A DNA stretch of 6,254 nt, from positions 1 through 6,254 of the forward strand of contig JABEVM010000205.1 in the NCBI GenBank assembly GCA_013041585.1. The letters are read 5' to 3'. The notes beneath the pieces were generated by a model. The model was not told the DNA's origin, did not search any database, and saw nothing but the letters and a program-made list of their open reading frames with translations. This DNA is from Chlamydiota bacterium. Its GTDB lineage: Bacteria; Chlamydiota; Chlamydiia; Chlamydiales; Rhabdochlamydiaceae. The number at the start of each line of letters is the position of its first letter. Position 1 is the first letter of the stretch. Shown piece after piece: positions 1-6,221 of this stretch. The translations under genes and the position numbers were made by a program.

Positions 1-30
1 GTCCTCATACGGAGCATCCTAAAGCTAAAT

Positions 31-62
31 AAAGTAGATAGTTTTTTTTGTACTACTTTTTT
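31..62 (+). terminator. Weak hairpin with T-run, possible terminator of an upstream gene
   Basis: AAAGTAG at 31-37 is the exact reverse complement of CTACTTT at 53-59, giving a 7-bp stem around a 15-base T-rich loop, with a T-run at 57-62. One frame before it reads through nine codons to a TAA at 30-32, so it could end a gene lying off the left edge, but that tail is too short to identify. The stem is A+T-rich and the loop long, so this is a weak candidate. Confidence 0.25.
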
Positions 63-103
63 AACCTGTTTGTCTATATATTTTATTATATTAACACTAT
101 AAT
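61..103 (+). promoter_or_regulatory. Candidate promoter region of cysJ
   Basis: Two overlapping candidates can be read. TTAACC (61-66) and TATTAT (84-89) are 17 bases apart and match the sigma-70/sigma-66 consensus at 4/6 and 5/6, which would start transcription near 96. A perfect TATAAT at 98-103 lacks a good -35 at normal spacing; if used, transcription would begin near 110, downstream of the GTG at 107 but upstream of the ATG at 119. The region is very A+T-rich, so chance matches are likely and neither is certain. Confidence 0.35.
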
Positions 104-118
104 TAAGTGCATTTCATA

Positions 119-1258
119 ATGTATAGTCGATTAGAACCCTTACGGGCTAAAATTAAATACAGAACTCTTTTAAACAAACCTGGTTCTACCAAAGAAACCT
201 ATCATATTTGTTTAGATCTGCAAAATGCTGATTTTCCCTTTCAAGTCGGGGATTCTTTAGCTGTCCTGCCTCAAAACGACCCTATCTATGTAGAAAATTT
301 TTTACAAATTCTGCAAGCTTCTGGGAATGAAAAAATTTTTGACACACGAAAGAATGAAGAGGTGGAGTTAAAAGAATTTTTAACAACCAGGGCCAATTTA
401 TCAAAAATCAATACAGCCTGTTTGCAACTATTAGAAAAAAACTGTGTGAGCGTAGAGCAAAAAAGCGAATTGCAAGCTCTTCTTCATCCTGACAATAAAG
501 CGGCCCTATTAGAATACATCAAAGAAAAAGACCTTTTAGATTTTTGCAAAATTTTAGAAGTTACCAGAATACCTCCTTCCGAATTTTGCGCTACGCTAAG
601 CCCTATGCTTCCTAGGTTTTATTCGATAGCATCCTCCAAACAAGCTCATCCAAGCGAAATCCATCTCACTGTAGCTTTGTTTACTTTTACTCAGTCAGGA
701 GAGAAAAAATTTGGAGTCGCAAGCCATTTTCTATGTAAACTCTCGAAAGAGAATGCAACCGAGATCCCTATTTATATTCAAAAAAATCACGGTTTCACAC
801 TCCCTGAAGATCATGAGACCCACATCATCATGGTAGGCCCCGGAACCGGCATTGCTCCATTTAGAGCCTTTTTACAAGAAAGAATCCACCATAACGCTCC
901 TGGGAAAAATTGGCTATTCTTTGGGGAGCGAAACAGGCAGTTTGACTTCTTCTATGAAGAATACTTTCAAGAGTTAGCGCAAAAGGAAAAATTACGCCTC
1001 GACGCCGCTTTTTCGCGTGATCAAGGCAGCAAAGTCTACGTACAACACAAAATGTATGAAAATCGCAAAGAGCTCTGGTCTTGGATCCAAGAAGGAGCTC
1101 TACTCTACGTATGCGGAGATGCATCAAGAATGGCAAAAGATGTAGAAGCTACGCTTCATAGAATCATTCAAGAAGAGGGAAATCTGTCAGAGGAACATGC
1201 AATAGCTTATTTAAAAGCGCTCCGCAAGCAGAAAAAATATCTTCTAGATGTATATTAG
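119..1258 (+). CDS. cysJ: CysJ-type NADPH-dependent FAD reductase without flavodoxin domain
   Basis: This cytoplasmic oxidoreductase belongs to the ferredoxin-NADP reductase fold of the sulfite reductase flavoprotein/cytochrome P450 reductase family. FAD takes electrons from NADPH and passes them to an acceptor. Counting from the ATG at 119 (379 residues), the FAD-binding motif RFYSIASS is at about 166-173, the second FAD motif GVAS at 199-202, the NADP-binding loop GPGTGIAPFRAF begins near 240, and CGDASRMAKDVE begins near 332. The protein ends in LLDVY with a terminal tyrosine, as CysJ proteins end in DVY. Residues about 50-165 form the helical connecting domain. The N-terminal FMN/flavodoxin domain of full-length CysJ (about 600 residues) is absent, as I recall for Chlamydia CT435. 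An in-frame GTG at 107 would add four residues; ATG is preferred because a perfect -10 lies close upstream, though neither start has a clear Shine-Dalgarno. No sulfite reductase haemoprotein gene is nearby, so the true electron acceptor is unknown and the cysJ name is a family label. It converges on ispF. Confidence 0.88.
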   Translation: MYSRLEPLRAKIKYRTLLNKPGSTKETYHICLDLQNADFPFQVGDSLAVLPQNDPIYVENFLQILQASGNEKIFDTRKNEEVELKEFLTTRANLSKINTACLQLLEKNCVSVEQKSELQALLHPDNKAALLEYIKEKDLLDFCKILEVTRIPPSEFCATLSPMLPRFYSIASSKQAHPSEIHLTVALFTFTQSGEKKFGVASHFLCKLSKENATEIPIYIQKNHGFTLPEDHETHIIMVGPGTGIAPFRAFLQERIHHNAPGKNWLFFGERNRQFDFFYEEYFQELAQKEKLRLDAAFSRDQGSKVYVQHKMYENRKELWSWIQEGALLYVCGDASRMAKDVEATLHRIIQEEGNLSEEHAIAYLKALRKQKKYLLDVY

Positions 1259-1261
1259 GAA

Positions 1262-1774
1262 CTACTCTTCTAGTGTAGTTATCACACAAAAGCACTGGAG
1301 TCCATCACCGCATCCAAAATCGGTAAGTCCATCACCGGAGGTCACAGTAAGCCCCACTTGACTCACATCGACACCTAGGACATGTGCAACCTTTAACCGC
1401 ATTTCTAAATTCCTGGCTTGGAATCTAGGTCTTTTCCCTTCTATTGTTAAGGCGACGTGCTCTATCTTTTGCTTTTTTAACGTTTCTAAGGCTTTTTCTA
1501 AAAAGACCTGACTATCAGTAATGCCATCTTTATGGCAAAGATCGATTGCGATGCCACCTAAAATGGGGACTCCTGTAACTGAGGAGATCGCGTTACAAAT
1601 TGCATGATAGACTACATCCCCATCAGAATCTGCAGAAAGACCAGGCGTGTCCTCGAATATAAGTCCCGCTACGACACAAGGCTTAGCAGAATCGGCAGGA
1701 AGAAAGCGATGGCTATCTTGTCCAATTCCTGTACGAATCCTAGGCCATTTTCTATCTTGCATTTTGTTATCCAT
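1262..1774 (-). CDS. ispF: 2-C-methyl-D-erythritol 2,4-cyclodiphosphate synthase
   Basis: IspF converts CDP-methylerythritol 2-phosphate to the cyclic diphosphate with release of CMP, a step of the MEP pathway to isoprenoids; it acts in the cytoplasm, normally as a homotrimer. The 170-residue product carries the metal ligands Asp20 and His22 (GIGQDSHRF) and His57 (SDGDVVYHA), a TSGDGLT segment where E. coli has TTTEKLG, and the C-terminal GCGDGLQCF matching GRGEGI of other IspFs. It is about ten residues longer than E. coli IspF, mostly at the N-terminus. Compared with E. coli, the histidine before SDGD (His34) is Asp49, and the GDIG segment holding Asp56 reads GGIA; I believe this is typical of the chlamydial branch. 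The ATG at 1774 follows ACAGGA at only 3 bases; the ATG four codons later is an alternative start. A strong promoter lies just upstream. The stop is three bases from the cysJ stop. Confidence 0.93.
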   Translation of the reverse strand: MDNKMQDRKWPRIRTGIGQDSHRFLPADSAKPCVVAGLIFEDTPGLSADSDGDVVYHAICNAISSVTGVPILGGIAIDLCHKDGITDSQVFLEKALETLKKQKIEHVALTIEGKRPRFQARNLEMRLKVAHVLGVDVSQVGLTVTSGDGLTDFGCGDGLQCFCVITTLEE

Positions 1775-1806
1775 AAATCCTGTACTAATTTTACATCTCG
1801 TAGCAA

Positions 1807-1835
1807 ATTATATAAAACTTTTGTAAATCTTTCAA
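1807..1835 (-). promoter_or_regulatory. Near-consensus promoter for ispF
   Basis: On the minus strand TTGAAA (1835-1830) is followed after exactly 17 bases by a perfect TATAAT (1812-1807). This is the best housekeeping-type promoter in the window. Transcription would start near 1800, giving an untranslated leader of about 25 bases before the ispF ATG at 1774. It lies in the 79-bp gap after the murJ stop, so ispF need not depend on read-through from murJ. No terminator hairpin was seen between murJ and this promoter, so co-transcription is also possible. Confidence 0.7.
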
Positions 1836-1853
1836 TAAGACTCAGAAAAGAAT

Positions 1854-3500
1854 TTATCTATCTAAAGGGATTGATACCTTTCTCATCTTAAGTATCTCAA
1901 GCACTTCTTTCGCTTTAAAGAGGATAGCAAAAAGAATGAAGCTAGCAAAAAAGCAGCTCGCCATAGCGCTAAAATGGATAAGTTGTGGGAAAAATTTTGT
2001 TGGTAAACTGCCATAAGAAGCTTTGCCTAGTAGAATAGGTAGTGTTGGATCTTGAAAAACTACATATCCAAAAACAAGAACGATCGCTGACGCTAAGATA
2101 GCGCAAAGTGTCACTTTGCAAAAAGAAATAAGGATGGGAAGAGAAAATACAGTTCCTATCTTCTTATTCAGCTTTCGCAGCAGATACCATAAGTTAAGAG
2201 CACTTGAAAAACTTGTCGCCAAAGCTACACTCTCAGGTCCTGCTTCAAATAGGAAAACAAGAATGACATTGAGAGCAATACTTACTGCTACAGAAAGGAT
2301 CGCAGCAATGGTTGGAGTGAGATAGTCTTTCTGCGAAAAAAAGGCTTGGCTAAGCAGCAAAGTAAATACCATAGGAATCAAGCCGGCGCCAAAAGCCCAC
2401 AAGCATTTGGTCGTGTTGATTGTAGAAAGAGGGGTAAAGTCTCCGTGGCAATAGATGATATTTACAGAGGAAATCCCTAAAACGAGAATAGCTAGCGTAC
2501 ATGGCATAATAAAGCTAAATGCCCTTGTGAGTCCAAATTGCAGATACTTTATAAATCCTGTGCTATCGTTTGTCTTCCATGATCTAGATAAAGTCGGAAG
2601 CAAAGCAGAAGATAAGGCAACACCGATTAAGGCAATCGGCATTTGCTGCAAACGCATAGCATAATGCAAATAAGCAGGACCTTCTAAAGAAGATGCTCTT
2701 GCAAAAATAGCGCTTAAGAAACTACTGATTTGTGTTGCACCAAGTCCAATTACGCTGAGAGAAATGGCAGTCAGCATCTGCTTAAGCTCAGGTGTAATAA
2801 ATTTGAAAGAAAACCACTCCTTATAGGGTAAAAACTCTTTAAAAAAACGCACTGTGCTTGGAATGAAAAGGGCCCACTGTAAAAAGAATGCAAAAACTGT
2901 ACCGCCTGCAAGCCATGCAAAAGAAAGATGGAATTCTTTGATCCCCCATACAGCCGCGATCCATGCAAAATTAAACACAGCGGGAGAGACCCCTGATAAG
3001 AAGAATTTTTTGTGGCATTGCAAAAGCGCGCCTGCAAGCGCTGATAAACAGATGAATAATAAACCTGGGAAAATGAGCATCGAAAGATAAATGATTTGCC
3101 TGTTGTCTTCTGAAAAATCTACCCATTGAAGAAGTCCATACAGAAGTGCTTCCACAACAATAAGTAGCAGAATCAGAAAAAGACTTAAGCCCACATGTAC
3201 ATCACGAAAAAACTGCGCAGCTTTTACTGGAGATTGTGTTCTGATTGCTTCGTAATGTGGAATAAATCCAACAAGAAGAGCTCCTTCACCAAGCAACCTC
3301 CGCATGACAAGTGCAAGCCTATATGCAATCATGAACGCTGCAATAAGAGGGCTTGTTCCAAATACAAATGCGGTAGCAACTTCTCGAAGCATTCCAGAGA
3401 TGCGACTTAAGAAAGTTCCTATTGAAAATAGAAAGGCAAATCGTGAAATCGAATCACATTGCTCTGTAGAATTTTTCGAAATCTGTTTTGTGTCTTCCAT
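1854..3500 (-). CDS. murJ: Lipid II flippase MurJ (MviN family)
   Basis: MurJ moves undecaprenyl-linked lipid II across the inner membrane for peptidoglycan synthesis. The 548-residue product (E. coli 511) has fourteen hydrophobic segments, the number expected for the family: the first at about 21-34 and the last close to the C-terminus. The N-terminal signature is clear: FLSRISGMLREVA with Arg33 and Arg39 matching E. coli Arg18 and Arg24, then MRRLLGEGAL with Arg67/Arg68 matching the LLRRIFAEGAF motif. The TM8 region has HYAMRLQQMP, with Arg283 matching E. coli Arg270, followed by the family-like GVALSSALLPTLS. Three acidic positions of E. coli MurJ are not acidic here: Asp39 aligns with Ala54, Asp269 with Met282 and Glu273 with Gln286. 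About 20 polar residues precede the first helix. The ATG at 3500 follows AGAAGAAAAAC, a weak purine-rich ribosome binding site. ispF follows on the same strand, and murA diverges upstream. Confidence 0.93.
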   Translation of the reverse strand: MEDTKQISKNSTEQCDSISRFAFLFSIGTFLSRISGMLREVATAFVFGTSPLIAAFMIAYRLALVMRRLLGEGALLVGFIPHYEAIRTQSPVKAAQFFRDVHVGLSLFLILLLIVVEALLYGLLQWVDFSEDNRQIIYLSMLIFPGLLFICLSALAGALLQCHKKFFLSGVSPAVFNFAWIAAVWGIKEFHLSFAWLAGGTVFAFFLQWALFIPSTVRFFKEFLPYKEWFSFKFITPELKQMLTAISLSVIGLGATQISSFLSAIFARASSLEGPAYLHYAMRLQQMPIALIGVALSSALLPTLSRSWKTNDSTGFIKYLQFGLTRAFSFIMPCTLAILVLGISSVNIIYCHGDFTPLSTINTTKCLWAFGAGLIPMVFTLLLSQAFFSQKDYLTPTIAAILSVAVSIALNVILVFLFEAGPESVALATSFSSALNLWYLLRKLNKKIGTVFSLPILISFCKVTLCAILASAIVLVFGYVVFQDPTLPILLGKASYGSLPTKFFPQLIHFSAMASCFFASFILFAILFKAKEVLEILKMRKVSIPLDR

Positions 3501-3592
3501 GTTTTTCTTCTACATTTTCTTACGAGTTAACATCAGAATACTGCATTTGGATGCATCTGTCCCAGAATAATTTATCTTACCCCATTTTTCTC

Positions 3593-3607
3593 TTGTTTTG
3601 CAAACAA
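3593..3607. repeat. Perfect inverted repeat, possible operator between murJ and murA
   Basis: TTGTTT and AAACAA are exact reverse complements separated by TGC, a 6+3+6 dyad. It ends ten bases before the extended -10 of murA, so it overlaps the place where a -35 would be, and it also overlaps the weak minus-strand -35 candidate of murJ. The position would suit a regulator acting on both genes, but a dyad this short and A+T-rich can arise by chance. Confidence 0.3.
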
Positions 3608-3614
3608 ACTTAAG

Positions 3615-3623
3615 TGCTATAAT
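3615..3623 (+). promoter_or_regulatory. Extended -10 promoter for murA
   Basis: TGC followed directly by a perfect TATAAT (3618-3623) forms an extended -10 element, which can work without a strong -35. No good -35 exists at 16-18 bases; TTGTTT at 3593-3598 is 19 bases away and TTGCAA at 3598-3603 only 14. Transcription would begin near 3630, leaving a leader of about 85 bases before the murA ATG. Confidence 0.55.
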
Positions 3624-3714
3624 CACATCCAGATGGTGCTACAGACAGAGAAAAAGTTATTTACTTTAAATGCTTATTCCCGGTAACACTCAGGTAAATT
3701 AATCGAGCTTACTC

Positions 3715-5094
3715 ATGGAAAAAATTAAGATAACCGGTGGCATTCCTTTAGAAGGAAAAGTAAAAGCAGCAGGCGCGAAAAACGCAATTACAAAACTTCT
3801 CGTAGCGTCTCTTCTCAGTGATAAACGTTGTACATTTTACAACGTACCTAACATTTCAGAAGTAGAAATCACTGTTGATCTTTGCAAAGAGATCGGTTCT
3901 GAAATTCATTGGGACAAAGCGGAAGGTGTCATCGAAATTATTACGAAAGAACTGAAGACAACGTATGTACCTCAACGTTTTTCCGGCTCGAATCGTATTC
4001 CTATTCTTATGATCGGCGCCCTACTTGGAAGAACAGACGAAGATATTATTGTTCCCACAGTCGGTGGTTGCCACATTGGAAAAAGGCCTATCGATTTCCA
4101 TATCGAAGCGCTTCGTAAGTTAGGTGCGATTATTGAATATAGAGAAATGAAAAAAGAAGGAGCGTATTTCGCTCACGCATATCAAGGACTTAAAGGAGCT
4201 GTCATCCATCTTCCTTATCCATCTGTTGGCGCAACAGAAAATACTATCCTCGCTTCCGTTCGCGCAAAAGGAATGACCGTCATCAAAAATGCAGCTACAG
4301 AACCAGAAATTGTCGATCTGATTTTATTCTTACAAAAACTTGGCGTGATCATTTCTATCGATACAGATCGCACAATCTGCATACAGCCATGCAAACAATT
4401 TACCGAAGTAGAACACACCGTCATCACAGATCGTATCGAAGCAGCCTCTTTTGGTATGGCGGCGATCAGTACAAAAGGAAGAGTGTTTATCGAAGGTGCA
4501 GATCACCTGAGCATGATCACTTTCCTAAATAGACTCTTGGAAATTGGCGGCGGTTTTTCTATTAAGCCAAACGGAATTGAGTTCTTTTACAAAGGCCCAC
4601 TTCGCGGCGGTGTACATATAGAAACAGATGTCCATCCTGGATTTATGACTGACTGGCAGCAACCTTTCGTCGTTCTTCTAACTCAAGCAGAAGGATGTTC
4701 CATCATTCATGAAACTGTGTACGAAAATCGTTTTGGTTATACAGAAACTCTCAAACAGATGGGAGCCGACATCGAACTTTTCACCCAATGTCTAGGCGGA
4801 AAAAACTGTAGATTTTCTATGCAGAACTTCCACCACAGCCTCATCGTAAAAGGCGTAACTGCCCTCAAAGGCAGAGAAATTACCATTCCGGATCTTCGTG
4901 CTGGATTTGCTTACGTTATGGCAGCACTACTTGCGCCGGAGACAAGTGAAATCTCCGGAACACATTATCTTCATAGAGGATATGAAAACTTAGTAGAGAA
5001 GCTCTCAGGACTTGGAGCTAACATCACTACAGTGACATCTTCTCCTCTTCCAAGCTTAAAGAAGAATCTGGAAACGACAACATCAGCTAAATAA
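3715..5094 (+). CDS. murA: UDP-N-acetylglucosamine 1-carboxyvinyltransferase MurA
   Basis: MurA transfers enolpyruvate from phosphoenolpyruvate to UDP-GlcNAc, the first committed step of peptidoglycan precursor synthesis, in the cytoplasm. The 459-residue protein has the two-domain EPSP synthase fold pattern. Visible active-site elements are Lys22 and Asn23 in AAGAKNA, Arg94 in SNRIPI (E. coli Arg91), the loop VGGCHIGKRPIDFH with catalytic Cys119 (E. coli Cys115) and Arg124 (E. coli Arg120), Asp313 in FMTDWQQPF (E. coli Asp305) and Arg395 in DLRAGFAYVMA (E. coli Arg397). The segments KLLVASLLSD, NRIPIL, PYPSVGATEN and VHPGFMTDWQQPF closely follow chlamydial MurA as I remember it. Chlamydiaceae have Asp in place of the cysteine; here the TGC codon at 4069-4071 encodes Cys. 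The protein is about 40 residues longer than E. coli MurA, partly through a Ser/Thr-rich C-terminal tail of about 20 residues. The start has only a weak GAG upstream. The gene is expressed from its own promoter and closed by a strong hairpin. Confidence 0.96.
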   Translation: MEKIKITGGIPLEGKVKAAGAKNAITKLLVASLLSDKRCTFYNVPNISEVEITVDLCKEIGSEIHWDKAEGVIEIITKELKTTYVPQRFSGSNRIPILMIGALLGRTDEDIIVPTVGGCHIGKRPIDFHIEALRKLGAIIEYREMKKEGAYFAHAYQGLKGAVIHLPYPSVGATENTILASVRAKGMTVIKNAATEPEIVDLILFLQKLGVIISIDTDRTICIQPCKQFTEVEHTVITDRIEAASFGMAAISTKGRVFIEGADHLSMITFLNRLLEIGGGFSIKPNGIEFFYKGPLRGGVHIETDVHPGFMTDWQQPFVVLLTQAEGCSIIHETVYENRFGYTETLKQMGADIELFTQCLGGKNCRFSMQNFHHSLIVKGVTALKGREITIPDLRAGFAYVMAALLAPETSEISGTHYLHRGYENLVEKLSGLGANITTVTSSPLPSLKKNLETTTSAK

Positions 5095-5123
5095 AGCTGT
5101 TTTTAGTTCCCTAAAAACAGCTT
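5094..5123. terminator. Perfect 13-bp hairpin, shared terminator of murA and the convergent gene
   Basis: The arms 5094-5106 and 5111-5123 are exact reverse complements (AAGCTGTTTTTAG against CTAAAAACAGCTT) around a TTCC loop. The left arm starts on the last base of the murA TAA codon, and the right arm ends five bases before the stop of the minus-strand gene. On the minus strand the hairpin is followed by TATTTAG, modestly T-rich; on the plus strand it is followed by ATGCATTACG, without a T-tract. It therefore looks like a bidirectional terminator, with the better intrinsic form on the minus strand. Confidence 0.75.
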
Positions 5124-5128
5124 ATGCA

Positions 5129-6208
5129 TTACGCAACTTTTGAGCCTTGTGCCATCAGACGCATAGCGTTCTTTTGCCTTCCTGCTGAATATAGCGCAGT
5201 TGATATAGCTAAAGCAGCAACAGCAATCCATGTAAAGCGGTCAGAACTAACCTTATTTACTTTATCGAAAACATCCCCAATTTTTTCATTCTTTATAGTT
5301 GCTACTGTTTTCGCAAAAAGCATGACTATAGCTATTGGGACAAATATAGCTGCAATGGGTGCAATCGAATATCTTGATAGCATACCTTTAGCGGCGTTTT
5401 TATGAAGAACCATCGCAAACGCAAGAGCAATCATAAGAATTCTTGAATCTGCCTTTGTAAATGTCATGTCTACAGCTGAACTGGTAAAAATTCTAGCAAC
5501 AGATATAATTTGACCAACCACAGTATTTAGTAGTAGTTGTTCAATAGTACCCATACGCTCATTTACAGTATCTCGACCGCCCTCTAATCCTTTTATTCTG
5601 CCTTCTAATCCTGAGATCGTGCCAGTTTGTTCACTAAACTTTGCTTCAAGCGCAGCCACTCGAGCAGCTAAGGCTTCATTGTCTCTTTTAAGTTGAGCAT
5701 TAGCTTCTTTATAAGCAGATTCAACTCGTTCTGATGTTGTAGCAGCTTCGCCTACCTCTTTAGAGAGGTCACCGACTTGTGAAAGCATAAGAGCTTGCAA
5801 AGCCGCTATTTGCTTTCTTGTGTCGCCTCTTTCTTCCTTTGCATCCGTTCTAGTAGCATCTGCGTTACGAACTGCCTCATCTTTAGCTCCATCACTTTTA
5901 CCCAAGGCATAGGCCCCCTGAACAAGGACAGCCATCTCTTTCTCTACAGTCGCGCGGAGCTGTTTACTAGGAGAACCTACTTTTTCTATAAGAGATTCAG
6001 TAGCACTTCTCATAAGAGACCCTACAACTTCATTCGATACTCCAGCCGTTTGCACAAGTGGGCTTTGGCTTGAAGTTGGAGATCGTACAAGTTGGCCCCC
6101 GTCGCCATTTACACCGAAAGAATCATCATCTACGTCAGTTCTTCTAGTAAGCAGCGTTTGATCACTATTTTCGCCCGATCCCCACAACATCTTCGATAAT
6201 GCTGACAT
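5129..6208 (-). CDS. Unrecognised protein with disordered N-terminus, coiled coil and C-terminal membrane segments
   Basis: I do not recognise this 359-residue protein. It has no cleavable signal peptide. Residues about 10-60 are rich in Gly, Ser, Asp and Thr and look disordered. Residues about 100-130 are rich in Ala, Lys, Asp, Glu and Arg, and about 130-226 show heptad-like spacing of Leu, Val and Ile among charged residues (for example LKRDNEALAARVAALEAKF), indicating a long coiled coil. Three hydrophobic segments follow at about 255-269, 280-303 and 325-341; the first is short and interrupted by charge, while the second and third are convincing membrane helices. The C-terminal tail is short and basic. 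A good Shine-Dalgarno precedes the ATG at 6208, which fixes the start. It converges on murA and shares its terminator. This architecture, without a signal peptide, is compatible with a secreted, membrane-inserting chlamydial effector or with an internal membrane-anchored scaffold; neither is shown. In Chlamydiaceae the gene after murA encodes the effector Tarp, but I see no Tarp-like repeats or actin-binding motif. Confidence 0.75.
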   Translation of the reverse strand: MSALSKMLWGSGENSDQTLLTRRTDVDDDSFGVNGDGGQLVRSPTSSQSPLVQTAGVSNEVVGSLMRSATESLIEKVGSPSKQLRATVEKEMAVLVQGAYALGKSDGAKDEAVRNADATRTDAKEERGDTRKQIAALQALMLSQVGDLSKEVGEAATTSERVESAYKEANAQLKRDNEALAARVAALEAKFSEQTGTISGLEGRIKGLEGGRDTVNERMGTIEQLLLNTVVGQIISVARIFTSSAVDMTFTKADSRILMIALAFAMVLHKNAAKGMLSRYSIAPIAAIFVPIAIVMLFAKTVATIKNEKIGDVFDKVNKVSSDRFTWIAVAALAISTALYSAGRQKNAMRLMAQGSKVA

Positions 6209-6212
6209 AATT

Positions 6213-6221
6213 ACCTTCCTT
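6213..6221 (-). promoter_or_regulatory. Strong Shine-Dalgarno of the coiled-coil membrane protein
   Basis: On the minus strand AAGGAAGGT ends four bases before the ATG at 6208, with AAGGA at eight bases. It is the clearest ribosome binding site in the window and supports this start. Upstream, to the window edge, the leader is almost pure A+T with TATTAT-like -10 candidates, but the sequence ends before a -35 could be judged. Confidence 0.65.

Larger units (their letters stand above)
3501..3714. other. Divergent murJ/murA intergenic region
   Basis: This 214-bp region separates the starts of murJ and murA. It contains the murA promoter and the inverted repeat listed separately, plus a small TGCAT-TTGG-ATGCA dyad at 3542-3555. 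For murJ, minus-strand TTGCAA (3603-3598) and TAAGAT (3579-3574) are 18 bases apart, each matching consensus at only 4/6; I see nothing better. Within the expected murA leader a ten-codon ATG-to-TAA reading (3670-3702) ends 12 bases before the murA ATG; it has no evident ribosome binding site and is not called as a gene. Confidence 0.5.

Noticed and set aside
107..118. GTG at 107 as the cysJ start.
   Set aside because: It has no Shine-Dalgarno and adds only MHFI; the perfect TATAAT at 98-103 would start transcription downstream of it. It cannot be fully excluded, since the alternative promoter would start near 96.
861..1136. 91-codon minus-strand open frame within cysJ.
   Set aside because: It is antisense to the well-supported NADP-binding half of cysJ and resembles no protein I recognise.
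1260..1280. Hairpin AACTAC / GTAGTT with a 9-base loop at the cysJ/ispF convergent ends.
   Set aside because: The stem is only 6 bp, it lies mostly inside the ispF coding end, and no T-run follows on either strand, so it is not called a terminator.
1604..1891. 95-codon plus-strand open frame over ispF and the murJ-ispF gap.
   Set aside because: It is antisense to ispF and to the ispF promoter, has no recognisable domain, and its composition is explained by the opposite-strand gene.
3670..3702. Ten-codon upstream reading frame in the murA leader.
   Set aside because: There is no ribosome binding site and no attenuator-like hairpins or codon runs; short ATG-to-stop readings are expected by chance.
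5124..5405. 93-codon plus-strand open frame over the end of the coiled-coil membrane protein.
   Set aside because: Its hydrophobic content mirrors the membrane helices encoded on the other strand, and the minus-strand frame has the clear ribosome binding site and full-length coherence.
5129..6208. Tarp orthologue, because murA precedes tarp in Chlamydiaceae.
   Set aside because: The gene is convergent to murA, much shorter than Tarp, and shows no tyrosine-rich repeats, proline-rich segment or actin-binding helix.
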